Shown here: one piece after another, positions 46,216-57,279 of the stretch
How the letters are laid out: every line of letters starts with the position of its first letter
Position numbering within the stretch: position 1 is the stretch's first letter
NCBI GenBank assembly: GCA_028564705.1
Contig: JAPXFQ010001299.1
Coordinates: 765,501-829,500 of the forward strand
Reading direction: 5' to 3'
From: Apricaphanius iberus
Lineage: Eukaryota > Chordata > Actinopteri > Cyprinodontiformes > Aphaniidae
DNA length: 64,000 bases
Notes under the pieces: model-generated
Told to the model about the DNA's origin: nothing
Database searches by the model: none
Seen by the model: only the letters and a program-made list of their open reading frames with translations
Position numbers and translations under genes: made by a program

Positions 46216-47123
46216 CAGTAATAGATAATCATTTATTTGCTATTTTTTTTCAAAACATCAAATAATGTAAAACGTATTATAATGGTTTAAAAAAACATTT
46301 TAGTTTTAATCTTATTAATGCTTGTATTTTTATAGCAAGTATTGTTAAAATTAATATTACATATCCCGATGTCCAAACATGTTGAAAAACAAGCTGGTTT
46401 TCTTTATTGTACCCTAATTTTTTCTCAGAACTGTCCCTTCTGAACTGTATTGCCCCTTACAAATTGGCGTTGTCCAGTGTTAAAGGCTTACTAAGAAAGA
46501 AACATTTCAAAACATGGGCCTAAAGGAAAGGAAATTGTTACTTCATCTATAAAAACCTTCCTACAGACAGGACTGTTACCAAGACTTGGTCAGTTTGGTC
46601 TGTGTTTCATAATTTTCTGGTGGCAAGTTAAGCTTAATTCAAGCTTTTTTTTTCCCTGTTTTAATTTCAAGTAATAATATTAGCATTGGCACTAAGCAAT
46701 AATAAAACAATAAAATTCTTCTTTCTCAGCTGATTGGTTGAACTTATCGGCTTTTGGTTGCTGTTCATGTGCATCCGTTTCTAGGCAACACCATCATCCA
46801 TTTGGATTCCTGTTTCTGATGATTCAGACATTCAAACATTTACTTTCCATTAGCATTTTTTTTCCATTTAGTTACTAACTCTTAACTAATCTCAAATAAA
46901 TGCCACCCTGGGCTTGCTGTTGAGTTACCAGTGTGTTTACAACAGTAGCTTAAACATATAATTTTTTCAGCAAAAACAGATAGAGATACAATTTTTTTTA
47001 GATTAATTCATCAATCAAGCTTTTTTCTTGCTGATGAAGATTTTCAGTTTTTTTTATTCATTTATGAATTATTTTATACTTTTTTCACTTTAACACATAA
47101 CAGGAAAATATTTGACTACGAAT
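46216..47123 (+). other. Presumed intron sequence
   Basis: AT-rich; nothing recognised. Confidence 0.4.
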
Positions 47124-47437
47124 AGCAAGATTACATGTAAAGTCTATGGTTCAGTCAGTCAGCGGGGTGTCAGAGTTTTAGTGCCGTTTTGTGTGCATTG
47201 GCCGCGCCAATTTTTGAGTTTGTCCTGCGTTTCAAGTGGCAAATGCAAGCAACTCAGAAGTTTATCTAGCTGAACTTTTGTTGCTCTTAACACTTTTGAC
47301 TCAGTGCACTAACCAATCAGAGCGTTTCACTGTAGTGTTGTGGCCCGACATCAACGTTGTCTAGCCCACCATGATCCAGTAGTGTTTAAAACATCAGGCC
47401 AGAGAAATGCCCGCTCACACAGTTTGCAAGCTTCGGC
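47124..47437 (+). repeat. Dispersed repeat family C, copy 2
   Basis: Collinear with 18103-18420 in the same orientation: GCAAGATTACATGTAAAGTC, TTTTGTGTGCATTGGCC, ACCAATCAGAGC and TTTGCAAGCTTCGGC. It lies about 100 bp beyond the truncated end of the RTE-type LINE. Confidence 0.75.
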
Positions 47438-47554
47438 TAAAAAAAGGAATTAGTGTCTGACCTGCAATAACTAAACAGAGTCTATTAAGGGAAATTTGTT
47501 GATTTCTAATATCAGGCTGATTGAGTGACGGATCCCTATTATTCTTGTAAATGG

Positions 47555-48848
47555 ATCTCTCCTCTGAACATGTCCAAACCATCTCAGTCTCGTCTCCCTG
47601 GCTTTATCCCCAAAACATCTTACATGAGCTGTCCCTCTGATGTACGCAATCCTGATCCTATCCATTTTTGTCACTCCCAGAGAGAATCTCAACATCTTGA
47701 GTTCTGCAACCTCCAGTTCTGCTTCGTAGGGCTGAGCGGTATACCGTAAATTTACCGATTCCGAAATTTATGACTGTTATCGGTAAATTCGGTATTTTAA
47801 AAAAAAGGTTCCTTTAAGCATGAGCACTCCGCCTTAGTCACGTCATTACGTACAGTAATGTGACTTTATCATATGCAGCTAGCACTATTGAGTAGAGACG
47901 GCACTGTATCCAGCAGAGAAAACGCACTACTAAAGCAGCTGTGTTGCACAATTTAGCGAATATTAAGACTCCTCTAGCGACTGTTTGAAAAAATGAGTGA
48001 CTAGCAACAAATGCAGTGACTTTTCATGGTGTTATTGGATGTTTTTGAGACTCTAATGTGGAGCATGTTACTGCATTCACTGAGCAGTGGTTGACCCAAA
48101 GCGCTCCCAGCCCAGCAGCTCTGCCCGCACTAGTCCTGCCAGTCGGAGCAGATACCATCTGAGTCCACAATGTTAGTGCAGCGCTTAAAGCCACCTTTGG
48201 CTGATCGTGTGCTCCGAAGTAAATGCAAAATCTTTTCTGTTTAAAATACGACTGCACACTAAAACAACATATTTCACTCACAGCCCCTGTGGCTTTCTCA
48301 TCTGGTCTGTGTGATAATTTCTATAAATCTAAACTGGACTCTCAAGGAGTGGGAATCAAATTCTGAATTGAAAGGCTGTTTGAAGCAGTGCAATAGCAAG
48401 AACCTATAACAGTTTCAAGCTCGTTAGACCACTACCAGACCTTGAATACAGTTAGGGAGGGGGACGTTTTTCCCCCCGTTATTATTGTCCACTTACCGTT
48501 ACCGTGATAAACTGTTCAATATACCGAGGCATTAATTTTAGCTCATATTGCCTAGCCCTACTGCTTTGTGTCTTTTCCTTATCAGTACTGTCTCTAGACT
48601 GCACAAGATCGCTGATCTCACTACTGTTTGTATACCTTTCCCCTCAGTCTTGCTGAAACTCTTTCATCACACATCATGGACACTTTTCTCCACCCATACC
48701 TACCAGCTTGCACATGCTTCTTCACCTCTTTTCGACACTCTCCATTGCTTTGGACCATTGACCCTAAACATTTAAAGTCCTCTACTTTCCTTACTTCCAT
48801 TCCCTGCAGTGTTTCTCTTACATATGTATTACCGTGGCGCGCTGCCAC
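47555..48848 (-). pseudogene. RTE-type reverse-transcriptase C-terminal part, split by a hAT insertion
   Basis: The 48848-48621 frame contains EVRKVEDFKCLGSMVQSNGE and GWRKVS, the segment just after the reverse-transcriptase core in RTE-type LINEs. Homologous sequence continues out of frame to 48561. It resumes beyond the hAT element at 47726 with an AELEVAELKMLRFSLGVTK-type segment, IRGTAHVRCFGDK and RLRWFGHVQRRD. The sequence then becomes unrelated (FTRIIG...) at about 47555. The catalytic FADD/YADD-type aspartates are not present here. Confidence 0.88.
47727..48560 (+). mobile_element. hAT nonautonomous transposon nested in the RTE-type LINE, 834 bp
   Basis: Left end TAGGGCTGAGCGGTATACCG; right end reversed TAGGGCTAGGCAATATGAGC. 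The 8-bp duplication is CTGCTTCG at 47719-47726 and CTGCTTTG at 48561-48568 (one mismatch). LINE sequence is interrupted exactly at these points. It belongs to the same family as 55054-56192 (opposite orientation), sharing inner blocks such as TACGTACAGTAATGTGAC and a GGACAATAA block near the other end. Confidence 0.92.
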
Positions 48849-48849
48849 T

Positions 48850-49995
48850 GCAGAAATTCCAGCACCACAGCTACAAAATGTAAACCAGTGAATTTGTAGG
48901 CTACATTTTTTGCGCAGCTAGTACGTAATTTAATATCTACGTACGATGGTATGACCCGCCCCTCTTAATTATGCAAAATAGCTGTGGACATGTGAGTTGT
49001 GTGTAAAATGTGCGGTAGTCATGTCTGACAACACGATGCAGCAGTGCGGTGAAGCAATTTCAGCTAATCATTACAGAAAAGCTGAGAATAACGAGTCTAC
49101 CGAAGGCAACATCTGCGCCCCTCCTGCTGTGCTCTGCCTCAGCTCTCTGTCCTCCACTGCTCGCTGCATCTGGACTAAAAGGTAAACTGCGTTTGTGTGT
49201 CACGGTCAGCTTTTGGTAAATGTAAACCGTAACGGCTAATGTTACTTTCACTGTGGAAGCATTTAAGCCAAAGTTTAAGTCAAAAAAGAAAAATAAAGAT
49301 TTGCAAAGGAGTGTTTTTTTGTGTGGAAATCTTCAAACCTGCTGAACATGAGGCTTCATGTCCCTCAGAAGCTTTTGAATAAATATTAAGAACAGTGGCT
49401 TGCAACTCTCTAAAGTTCCTCATCGTGGATTTTGCACAGTCTGTAATTATGATGTGGACATAAGCCACCTGGGAGCAAGGGGAAAATTATAAATCAGCAC
49501 CGATGATGTGTGCATATAAGCCTTAAGCCAGTGTAATTATTACATTCTTAAAAAACAAAATAAAATAATTGCCAAATTAATACCATTTTAATTACACGCA
49601 CATCAAATATTTCTTTTGATTTTAAATAAATCTGAAATAATAAAATGCAGTTAACCCATGGCTATCAGCTTGTTTAAGCAAACATATATTCAATTCTAGT
49701 ACATTTTTTAGTTGATTGATGCAGATATTTTAGTCAGGTTAAATTGTAAATAAAACACTTAACTAGTCAAATTTAGAACTATGTACAAGTATGTCTGTTT
49801 TTTACAGGCTGTCAGCCCCATGTGGAGGGCAAAACATTAAAGATAGTGACCAGTACAGTACAAAAGCTTTATGTTCTTTATTTAAAATATTCAAATAATA
49901 GGGTTTATAAAGAGTGTTGAGTTCATAGAAAAAATGTAACAGCAGAAAAATAACTTTTTTGATTTACACATTTTAAAGGCATTAAGGTATAGATG
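48850..49995. other. Unassigned sequence replacing the reverse-transcriptase core of the LINE
   Basis: Lies between LINE segments that should be joined by the reverse-transcriptase core (about 1 kb of coding), but shows no LINE homology by eye. 48900-49260 is more GC-rich, with GCGCAGCTAGTACGTAATTT and ACGTACGATGG, and the 62-residue frame at 48997-49185 has no motif. 49550-49990 is AT-rich. It could be an insertion combined with deletion. No inverted ends were found. Confidence 0.5.
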
Positions 49996-50002
49996 AGCAG
50001 TC

Positions 50003-51376
50003 TATGACTCTCTTACCCTCATTCATCAGCGCTTCAAAGTACTCTTTCCATCTTCCCATAACACTCCTTGAACATGTAAGTACATTTCCATCCCTGTCTT
50101 TGATCACCTATACCTGTTGTAAATCCTTTCCGTCTTTGTCTCTCTGTCTCGCCGACCTATACACATCATTATCTCCCTCCTTACAGTCCAACCTTACATA
50201 CAGGTCATCATACACCCTTTGTTTGGCCTTTGCCAGCTCTACCTTCACCATGCGCTGCATCTTCCTTTACTCCTGCTTTCCTCAGCTTCCTACTTCTTCT
50301 TAGCTAACTTCTTTCTCTGTATATGTTCCTGGACTTTGTCGTTCCACCACCAAGTCTCCTTATCTATTTTACTCCTTCCAGATGGCACACCCTCCTACCC
50401 TCCTACCTGTCTCCCTAATCACATCAGCAGTAACTGTCCAGTCATGAGGGAGCACCTCTTGGCCACCAAGAGCCTGTCTCAGCTCCTGCCTGAAAACCTC
50501 ACAGCACTCTTCTTTTTGTTTTTGTTTCCACCACTTGGTCCTCTGCTCTGTCTTTGTTCTCTTCACCTTCCTCACCATCAGTTTCATTCTACAGACCACC
50601 ATCCTATGCTGTATAAATACACTCTTACCAATAACTACATTGCAATCACTAATCTTCTGATCACAACGTCTACATAAGATGTAGTCCCACTCAGTGCTCC
50701 TGCCTCCACTCTTATAAATCACTTATATTCCTGCCTCTTTTGGAACAAAGTGTTGACAAAAAACATTTCTATCTTCTTTGCAAAGTCTACCACCATCTGT
50801 GCTTCTTCATTCCTATCCTGGATACCGAACCTGCTCATCACTTCCTCATCACCAACATGTCTGTTAAAGTCCCCACCACTGACCACCCTCTCAACTCTCG
50901 GGATACCCTGCATCAAATAATTTAGTTCACTCCAATATTTCTGCTTTTCTTCTAATAACAGCATTGATCATTATTCCTTCAATTTCAAGCTTCAGACTCA
51001 TCAGCCTATTTGACACCCATTATACTTCCAGAACTATCTTAGAAAATTCCTCCTTCAAGATACCTCCTACTCCATTTCTCTTTCCATCTACCCCATGGTA
51101 GAACGACTTGAACCCTTCTCCTAAGCTTCTAGCTTTGCTACCTTTCCACCTGTTCTTCTGAACACATAGAATACGCACTTGCCTTCTCTGCATCATGTCC
51201 ACCAGCTCTCCACATTTACCTGTCACAATCCAAACATTCAAAGTGCTTACTCTTAATTCCATGCTCTTGAATTTCCTGTTCTCTCTCTGTCTATCAACAC
51301 GCCTTCCTCGTCTCCTCCACTGACAAACAGTAGCCCAATTTCCATCGGCGCCCTGTGGGTCAACAGCACCGCTCAT
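50003..51376 (-). pseudogene. RTE-type LINE endonuclease and linker, with inactivating changes
   Basis: Three frames carry APE-type endonuclease blocks in order. First ELRVSTLNVWIVTGK, ILCVQKNRWKGSKARSLGEG and FYHGVDGKRNGVG (51376-51020). Then YWSELNYLMQGIPR, GGDFNRHVGDEEVMSRFG and MVVDFAKK (50964-50719). Then YKSGGRSTEWDYILCRRC and IQHRMVVCRMKLM (50722-50369). The linker ending at ~50003 reads DGNVLTCSRSVMGRWKEYFE. In the usual VQE-x-RWKG motif the catalytic glutamate is lysine (VQKNRWKG), and frameshifts separate the blocks. Enzyme activity is therefore not expected. Confidence 0.9.
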
Positions 51377-51440
51377 TGGCGGTCATTGTTAACCTGGGCC
51401 CCGACTGATCCGGTATTGAGATAATCTTTTGATGTGTCGG

Positions 51441-51581
51441 GACCGGCACTAGTAGTTAACTGTAACTAGTAGTTACAGTATTTTATTATTTATGTGTATT
51501 TCATTATAAAGAGTGCAATTTATTTAAGATATCACCCAAATAGGTCGTTTTTATTAATTTTATGCAAGAATTCTATTGTGT
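51441..51581. other. Short unannotated spacer
   Basis: AT-rich; may contain the extreme 5' end of the RTE-type element. Nothing distinct. Confidence 0.4.
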
Positions 51582-51589
51582 ATTGGCAA

Positions 51590-51955
51590 TAGGGCTGGGC
51601 GGTATGGCAAAGTTTTTATATCACAGATTTAAAAAAAAAACATATAGGTATTACGGTATTAAACAGTATTTTTTTCCAAAACAAGTCTGTTAATATCCAC
51701 ATTATCTTATAATAATGAATAATATATTGCTCTGTTAGCTCCTGCCAGCAGCTGTACTTAGTTAAAAACTTTACTTTTCACACTGCGATGAAGAGCGTGT
51801 TGCAGTGAAATCGGTCACCACTGAAACACTTTCACATATTAAATGTTCCAGAAGTCTTCTGAGCTATTCACTAGTACAGCGGTTAATTAAAAAGTAATTT
51901 CATAACGCAAATAAACACCAGTTTTAGGTATGAACCGGTATACCATCCAGATCTA
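51590..51955 (+). mobile_element. Small hAT derivative, 366 bp
   Basis: Left end TAGGGCTGGGCGGTATGGC; right end reversed TAGATCTGGATGGTATACC, a decayed match. Flanking octamers ATTGGCAA (51582-51589) and ATTGACAT (51956-51963) agree at 6 of 8 positions. The ends place it in the same group as 47727-48560 and 55054-56192, but most of the interior is lost or different. Confidence 0.75.
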
Positions 51956-52399
51956 ATTGACATGTTTTCAAAATAATGATTTTGTAAGTATTTTTTTTTT
52001 AACCAAAAATTAACCTAACCAAGCCCTTCAAGACACTGAACTGAACCAAATACAATTTTAGCGTACCATCACACCCATAATATTAGAATTTCAATTTTAT
52101 CTTAATCCTTTTTCTTTTTAGTGTCTCTATAATTAACATTCATATATTAACAATTGTGGATTGTGTCTATAAATAAACTTTAAAAAATAACAGATTATTT
52201 GGTTTTATACCAATGCTATTGACTAAAATAAGCCTTCCAACATCAAGTTTTTTTTTTTATTGAATTTTGTGAGAAGTTGAGGATTCATTTCAATTGATCA
52301 AATTCTGTGCTTATTGCCCCAAAGGATCACCTCACAAAATGTGTTCCCTCTTCCATGTGTCATCTGTGATTTCTGAGAAATTTACCAGAAATTATTCAC
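51956..52399 (+). other. Presumed intron sequence
   Basis: AT-rich with a T-run near 52250. Nothing recognised. Confidence 0.4.
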
Positions 52400-53290
52400 A
52401 TACAGTACCTTGTTGTTTTTCTGTTTTGTCATGTTACAGACTTGATAAATAAGATAAATTTTCCTTTCAAATATCTATCCAAAGTATCCCATAAAAGCAA
52501 GGCAGTGATGTTAAGTTGGAATTAGGGCCAGGCTCTGTCTGGGCCAGTCAAGGGCGTACACAGAATGATCCTAAATCCACTTTTTTTTGTTTTAGCTCTG
52601 TGCTTCAAGTCATTGCCATGATGGGAGGAATTATCATCATAGTCTTAGTTTAGCATTTTGGGACGGCATCTTATTATATGGGTTCTGTCATTGACCTTGT
52701 TATGGTCACAAACAGAAAACATTTGCACTGCATGATGTTGTCACCACCTATCATCAGAATAGGTCATTTTTGGAATATTTCAGTGGGTTGCCTCACGCCT
52801 TATGTCAGTAGTGGCTTCCATTGGGCCACTCTATCTCCACCTTTGTGACTATTCTCTATCCCCCACTCCACTGACAAACACCCCACTTGATTGATTAATC
52901 CATTTGGTTTGGCAGTCCAAATTAGAAATGTTTGTAGTGGTTTCAAATTTCTTTTGTTTCCAAATAATGGAGACCACGTTGCTTTTCAATGGTTGCAACA
53001 GCTGTCTTGTTTTCTTTCCCCAGATTTTCCTTTTTCCCCCCTCCTTTTTTTTGACACCATTCAGCCTCGGAGCTCCAATAAGAATCTCTTTGCCTTCATT
53101 GATTGGTTTCTGCACTATAAGCAGCGAGACCTTATAGACTAATGCATTCCATCCAATATTATGTTAAATTGTAGAAGCATCACATAAAGGTAGCTGGATA
53201 TTAAATACACCTGAGCTATTAGTTTAATAGAAAATAGTTTGAAAACTTATGTAGCTATAACACATAAAATTTACACTCTTACTGAAGTTA
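52400..53290 (-). pseudogene. Degenerate, nearly full-length Tc1-like transposon with transposase relic
   Basis: The left end CAGTACCTTGTTGTTTTTCT then TTTTGTCATGTTACAGAC fits the CAGTGCCTTGC group. The minus-strand coding relic runs from about 53115 down to 52560. NVVSIIWKQKKFETTTNISN (within 53115-52849) matches the DNA-binding 'STVASIIRKWKxFGTT' segment. Lower down, antisense AGTAGTGGCTTCCATTGGGC, TGTTGTCACCACCTATCATC and TTTTAGCTCTGTGCTTCAAG match later transposase and leader segments in correct order. Downstream of the start, AATACACCTGAGCTATT matches the usual 5' leader. Numerous stops and indels; inactive. Confidence 0.85.
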
Positions 53291-53459
53291 CCACAATGAC
53301 AGAAAATAGGTTATATATATATATAAAGGTCTACCAAAAGGGAGACCCTTGACTACGGTTGACAAGAACTTGCAACATTAAAGCTAAATAAAAGGCGATC
53401 AATTGAGAAAAGAAAGAACTGAAAATGAAAGGGGAATCTTTAGTTATTGAGCTCTGGCT
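53291..53459 (+). other. Short unannotated spacer
   Basis: Contains a (TA)n run at about 53312-53325. Confidence 0.5.
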
Positions 53460-54250
53460 AATCCACTACTTCAATCAGAATGAAAAGGGTTCTGGTTCAC
53501 TAATCGACAGCTGCAGTGTCTGGCTTTTAAAAAGAAGTGTTTTGTTTCTTCTACCAGAAAAATAATGATAGAGAAGAGGCTTGTCGATACAATATCTGCT
53601 CTTTCCCTCTTTGGACAACTGTTATCTCCTACGTCCAGTGTGATTTGATAGCGGACTACTCTCTTCAGGAGCCCAAACCAGAACTCTTCTTTGTGCAAAA
53701 GATCAAATGGCAAGGAGAGGAGCAGCAGCTTTTTGTGTTCTCCTGGGTTTGTTCAGGCACATTTGAGCCTGATAAAGTAACCACAGTGCACACAGGCACA
53801 CTGTGGAAACAATGCAGTACTACTGTATGGAGTCAAAACATCGACAGAATGCAAACAGTGCTGTAATCAATAAATCTAAGACCGCTAATACAAAAGCAAT
53901 CTGCTGCAGCTGGCACATTTTAGGCATTGATGAGTGAAAATATGAAAAATCTGTTTATATACAGTCAGACGTTGGAGGACAGGCATGCTCTTACTTTACA
54001 CCATCCTGAACAATCAGTCGCTCTCGTTCTCGCCGGAGTGCTGTTTGCAAATGCATTTATGCAGGCATGAATGAAATATTATTCCCTTACACAGCAGGAT
54101 ACAGCCAGTTTCGGGGACAACATTACAATAGCCGGGTCCTTCCAAGTTGCTGTGTTGCTTTTTCAGCATTGCCCCCAAAGCCCCCTAATGTTTCTGTGAT
54201 TTTATTTAACAACACACCAAGGGATGCCAGCTGGAAAGAACTCACAAATC
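53460..54250. promoter_or_regulatory. Repeat-poor intronic stretch; possible conserved non-coding elements
   Basis: Complex sequence without recognised repeats. It includes GATAGAGAAGAGGCTTGTCG, TGTGATTTGATAGCGGACTA, ATGCATTTATGCAGGCATGA and GAATGAAATATTATTCCCTT. The 109-residue frame at 53537-53866 is open but has no known motif and no flanking splice-site pattern that convinces me; it is listed as non-coding. An unrecognised exon cannot be fully excluded. Confidence 0.3.
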
Positions 54251-55053
54251 TTAAGGAAACAACAAAACACAGGAAAGGGTTAGCAAAATAGAAAATCCAG
54301 ATTTATATAAGCAATAACTCTAAAATGTATTCTGTATTTTGAAAATGTATTTATGCAATTTAATTTTCTATGTAGTTTCTTCTATAAGCCTGTTTATGCA
54401 TCTACATATCCACCATAAGTAACAAGCATGAGTTTCTTCTCCTTGTGAATGTAAAAATAATAACTTTCATATATGAGTTTTTATATGAAAGTGCAACTGA
54501 GGTTGAAGTTAAAACTAATAATACTGCCTTTTTTAAGTTAAATTTATTAGTTTCTATTTTTCTCAGCTAAATGTTTACCTCAATAGAGGAAACCAAGACA
54601 CAATATAAGATGCAATTTTTATGTAATTGTTTGGTTGCCATAAAAATACCTTTGCTATGGTGCCTTTTCACCAAAAAAAACAGTGGCAAAAATACAAAAT
54701 GTGCAAAGGTGTAATATATCTGACACCACTTCTACATTAAAATGTTTCAGAAGTCTCGAGTCAATGATTTAAGATGGTATTGAAATTTACAACTAACTGA
54801 TATGTTCCCAGTCAAGTTGCTCTGAGAAATATTTGAAAATTATGGCATAGCTACACATTTGGTGAATATGGTAACAATTTCGGTGGACATTAATCCCCAT
54901 TTTCTTCACTCCTGTCTGTATTTTGTGTAGAACCAATGCCCACTGTCACCTTTACTACTCTGGGCTCTGTCATCTAATAATAAATAATCTAATAAATAAG
55001 CCAATAATAATTGTATTCCAAACAGTTCTTTGAGATATGAATATTCCGCCCAC
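54251..55053 (+). other. Presumed intron sequence
   Basis: AT-rich; nothing recognised. Confidence 0.4.
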
Positions 55054-56192
55054 TAAGACTGGGCGATATGGCCTTTAATCAGTATTATGAAATGTTGAGC
55101 AATTCACCTCTAACGATCAATGGACAATAACTACTCCATCAACCTTTTTTTTCTGTAGACGGAGCTGTTGCTTCTTTTCCTCCTTAACTAGCTCTACCTC
55201 CCTAGTTTATTTTCCTGAAGGGGGACTATTGAAGGGGGGATATTTCCTGTAGTTGCCTCATTTGCATAATGTGCATGAAATTGTAATGGATGCTGTAAGA
55301 GAGGTGTATACATTTTTAAAAAACAGTTTCGGCAGAATTGTTATTTTTAAAAACCATTAATGGTTGTATGGTTGGGGTGGAACTGTTTTAAGATTTTGCC
55401 TTTTCAAAATTCTTGAGTTGTCGCCTTTTTATAACATAATTTTTTGCATGAAGACTATACGGTGACACAGAAGTAGCACAGCAATACAAAAGCCACGACG
55501 CTACAAAATAAACCACAACAAAACAAAATTAACCACAACGCTACAAAATAAACCACAACACGACAAAATTAACCACAACGATACAAAATTAACCACAACA
55601 AAACAAAATTGACCACAACGCTACAAAATAAACCACAACACAACAAAATTAACCACAACGCTACAAAATTAACCACAACGCTACAAAATAAACGGCTGTG
55701 GTTAATTTTGTAGCGTTGTGGTTAATTTTGTAGCGTTGTGGCTTTTGTATTGCTGTGATACTTCTGGGGCACCGTAAGACTAGCCTTAAAAATACAGACA
55801 GTAGCTCCATGCAACATTTCCAAACGGCTTCAATCAGCCTTTTAATTTAGGGTTTGATTCCCACTCCTGTCTGTATTTCTGAGATTCCAGTTTAAACTGA
55901 ACTGGCCTAAAACTCGATGACTATAGTGAAAAAATGGCTATGTTAGCAACACAGTCCCTTCATGTTACAGACTGGATGGTGTAGAGTCACCACATTACTG
56001 TACGTAGCCACGTGACTCCACCCCATCCAGTCAGCATCTTAAAGGGAGTTGAGCATCATTAAACTAAAACAATTTTTTTCATTTGTAAAAAATTCAGAAT
56101 ATACCAACATGGGCAAAATGAAATCGGTAATGGTCATAAATCTCGGTGTCAGTAAATTTTCTGTGTATTGCATAGCCATAGAGCCCAGTGTA
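55054..56192 (-). mobile_element. hAT derivative (same family as 47727), carrying a nested element
   Basis: One end reads TAAGACTGGGCGATATGGCC; the other, reversed, reads TACACTGGGCTCTATGGCTA. Inner sequence next to each end matches the 47727-48560 copy in inverse orientation: a GGACAATAAC block near 55123, and CATTACTGTACGTA and ACGTGACTCC near 55992. No 8-bp duplication is visible (CCGCCCAC against ATTGGGAT), so the ends are decayed or rearranged. The 319-bp element at 55458-55776 lies inside it. A 21-bp imperfect inverted repeat (GACTGGATGG...CCATCCAGTC) spans about 55970-56032. Confidence 0.75.
55458..55776. mobile_element. 319-bp IS3EU-like element built of 20-bp tandem units, with 6-bp target duplication
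   Basis: The element starts TACGGTGACACAGAAGTA and ends, reversed, TACGGTGCCCCAGAAGTA; both continue CACAGCAATACAAAAG after one variable base, giving ~35-bp inverted ends. A perfect hexamer AGACTA abuts both ends (55452-55457, 55777-55782). Inside are ten head-to-tail 20-bp units of type CCACAACGCTACAAAATAAA (55493-55692). After a short CGGCTGTGG turn come two reversed units (55702-55741). Units tend to alternate between a GCTA type and an AAAA/ACAA type, giving a 40-bp higher-order period. From memory, a 6-bp duplication with TAY...RTA ends is typical of the IS3EU superfamily. There is no coding capacity. Confidence 0.85.
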
Positions 56193-57279
56193 ATTGGGAT
56201 GAAAACATAAAGTATATTCTAGGTGTATTGTGCATTCTTAGTCTCTCAATCAAGTTGATAGGGAACCAAAAAGTAAACCAAATTTTCATATGTTCTTTTG
56301 TGTTCTATGTTCTTATGTTAGATGACCTATTAACGTCTTCAAAAGAAACAAAATGAGTTAATATGAATTTTGCTGAATATTTATTTTCTGATATCCAATC
56401 TAGACTTCAAGTCAGTTCACCCCTCCACCAACCTATGAATCTTTCTTTCTATCTTCTGTTTATCAATCTATGTTTGTACCACTTTGTACCTTTTAAGAAA
56501 ACAGTTTCATATTCATGAAGGTAATCATTGTATATGTTTGTTTATCTTTGTAATGTAAACTATGAAGATAAATAATCACAAAAATTATCTGTCCTCATTT
56601 AAAAATCTGAATGTGTTTCTGTGGTTGATATGAAACAACCCATAGGAGAAAGACCAAAACTTTGAAAGTATCAATTGGCAAAGGAGGTACTGTGAATGAC
56701 ATGCACACCCTCCAAATGAAAAATTAAATGAAAAAAACAAAAGTTGTTTAAAAAGTAATAAGATTTTTTTCCAATCCAACAAAAAAATAGTTTCAGTTGT
56801 TTCATCATATCCTTACATGACATAGTGTGTATGTCCGTTCAAAGAAAAAACTAAACAAAATTATTTTGTATGTACGGCTCTGCAAATGTGTACCCCAAAA
56901 TCCTTAAAACGTGAACATTGTGGGTGCACTTAAGCGCTAAACCATTCTGTTTCAGCTAATTTCTCCTACACCCTCTTGTATTTAGTTTTTGCTTTGATCC
57001 CTGTTTGGGCCAGTCAACTTTGGAAACATGATATACCAAGACAGACTATGAAAAACCAGCATAGGTAGATAATTTCAATCAGAATCCCATAGGTAGTGTT
57101 TGGATCCAGGATCCCCCCATATTTGGACAGGACAAAGACATAAATTAAAATTTTAGAAACCAAAGATTTACATGAACAATTCAGATATATCTAAGGGGGA
57201 TACCTAAGCTGATCTGTAACGATACCTCACCCAGGTCTTAGTTCTCGCCTTTGTTTTCCAAGCATATAACAATACATAA
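56193..57279 (+). other. Presumed intron sequence
   Basis: AT-rich; no repeat family or exon recognised. Confidence 0.4.

Larger units (their letters stand above)
47555..51440 (-). mobile_element. RTE-type LINE relic, disrupted twice
   Basis: On the minus strand the order is 5' leader, APE-type endonuclease (51376-50369), linker (to about 50003) and reverse-transcriptase C-terminal part (48848-48560 and 47726-47555). Two blocks break it. About 49995-48850 replaces the reverse-transcriptase core, and 48560-47727 is a hAT insertion. The 3' end is lost just after GHVQRRD near 47555, so this copy cannot move. The plus-strand frames at 50004-50303 and 50219-50677 are antisense shadows. Confidence 0.9.

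Noticed and set aside
50004..50677. Plus-strand frames of 99 and 152 residues
   Set aside because: They lie antisense to clear RTE-type endonuclease coding on the minus strand.
52300..53120. Conserved non-coding element
   Set aside because: First impression of a complex, repeat-free region; on closer reading the blocks follow a Tc1-like transposon in order.
52849..53142. Plus-strand frames at 52891-53142
   Set aside because: Antisense shadows of the Tc1 transposase relic on the minus strand.
53537..53866. 109-residue plus-strand frame as an exon
   Set aside because: No known domain, no convincing acceptor/donor pair around it, and the surrounding sequence looks like non-coding conserved-type DNA. 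Kept as uncertain.
55493..55741. CRISPR-like repeat array
   Set aside because: The 20-bp units are contiguous with no spacers, in eukaryotic DNA, and lie within inverted transposon ends flanked by a target duplication.
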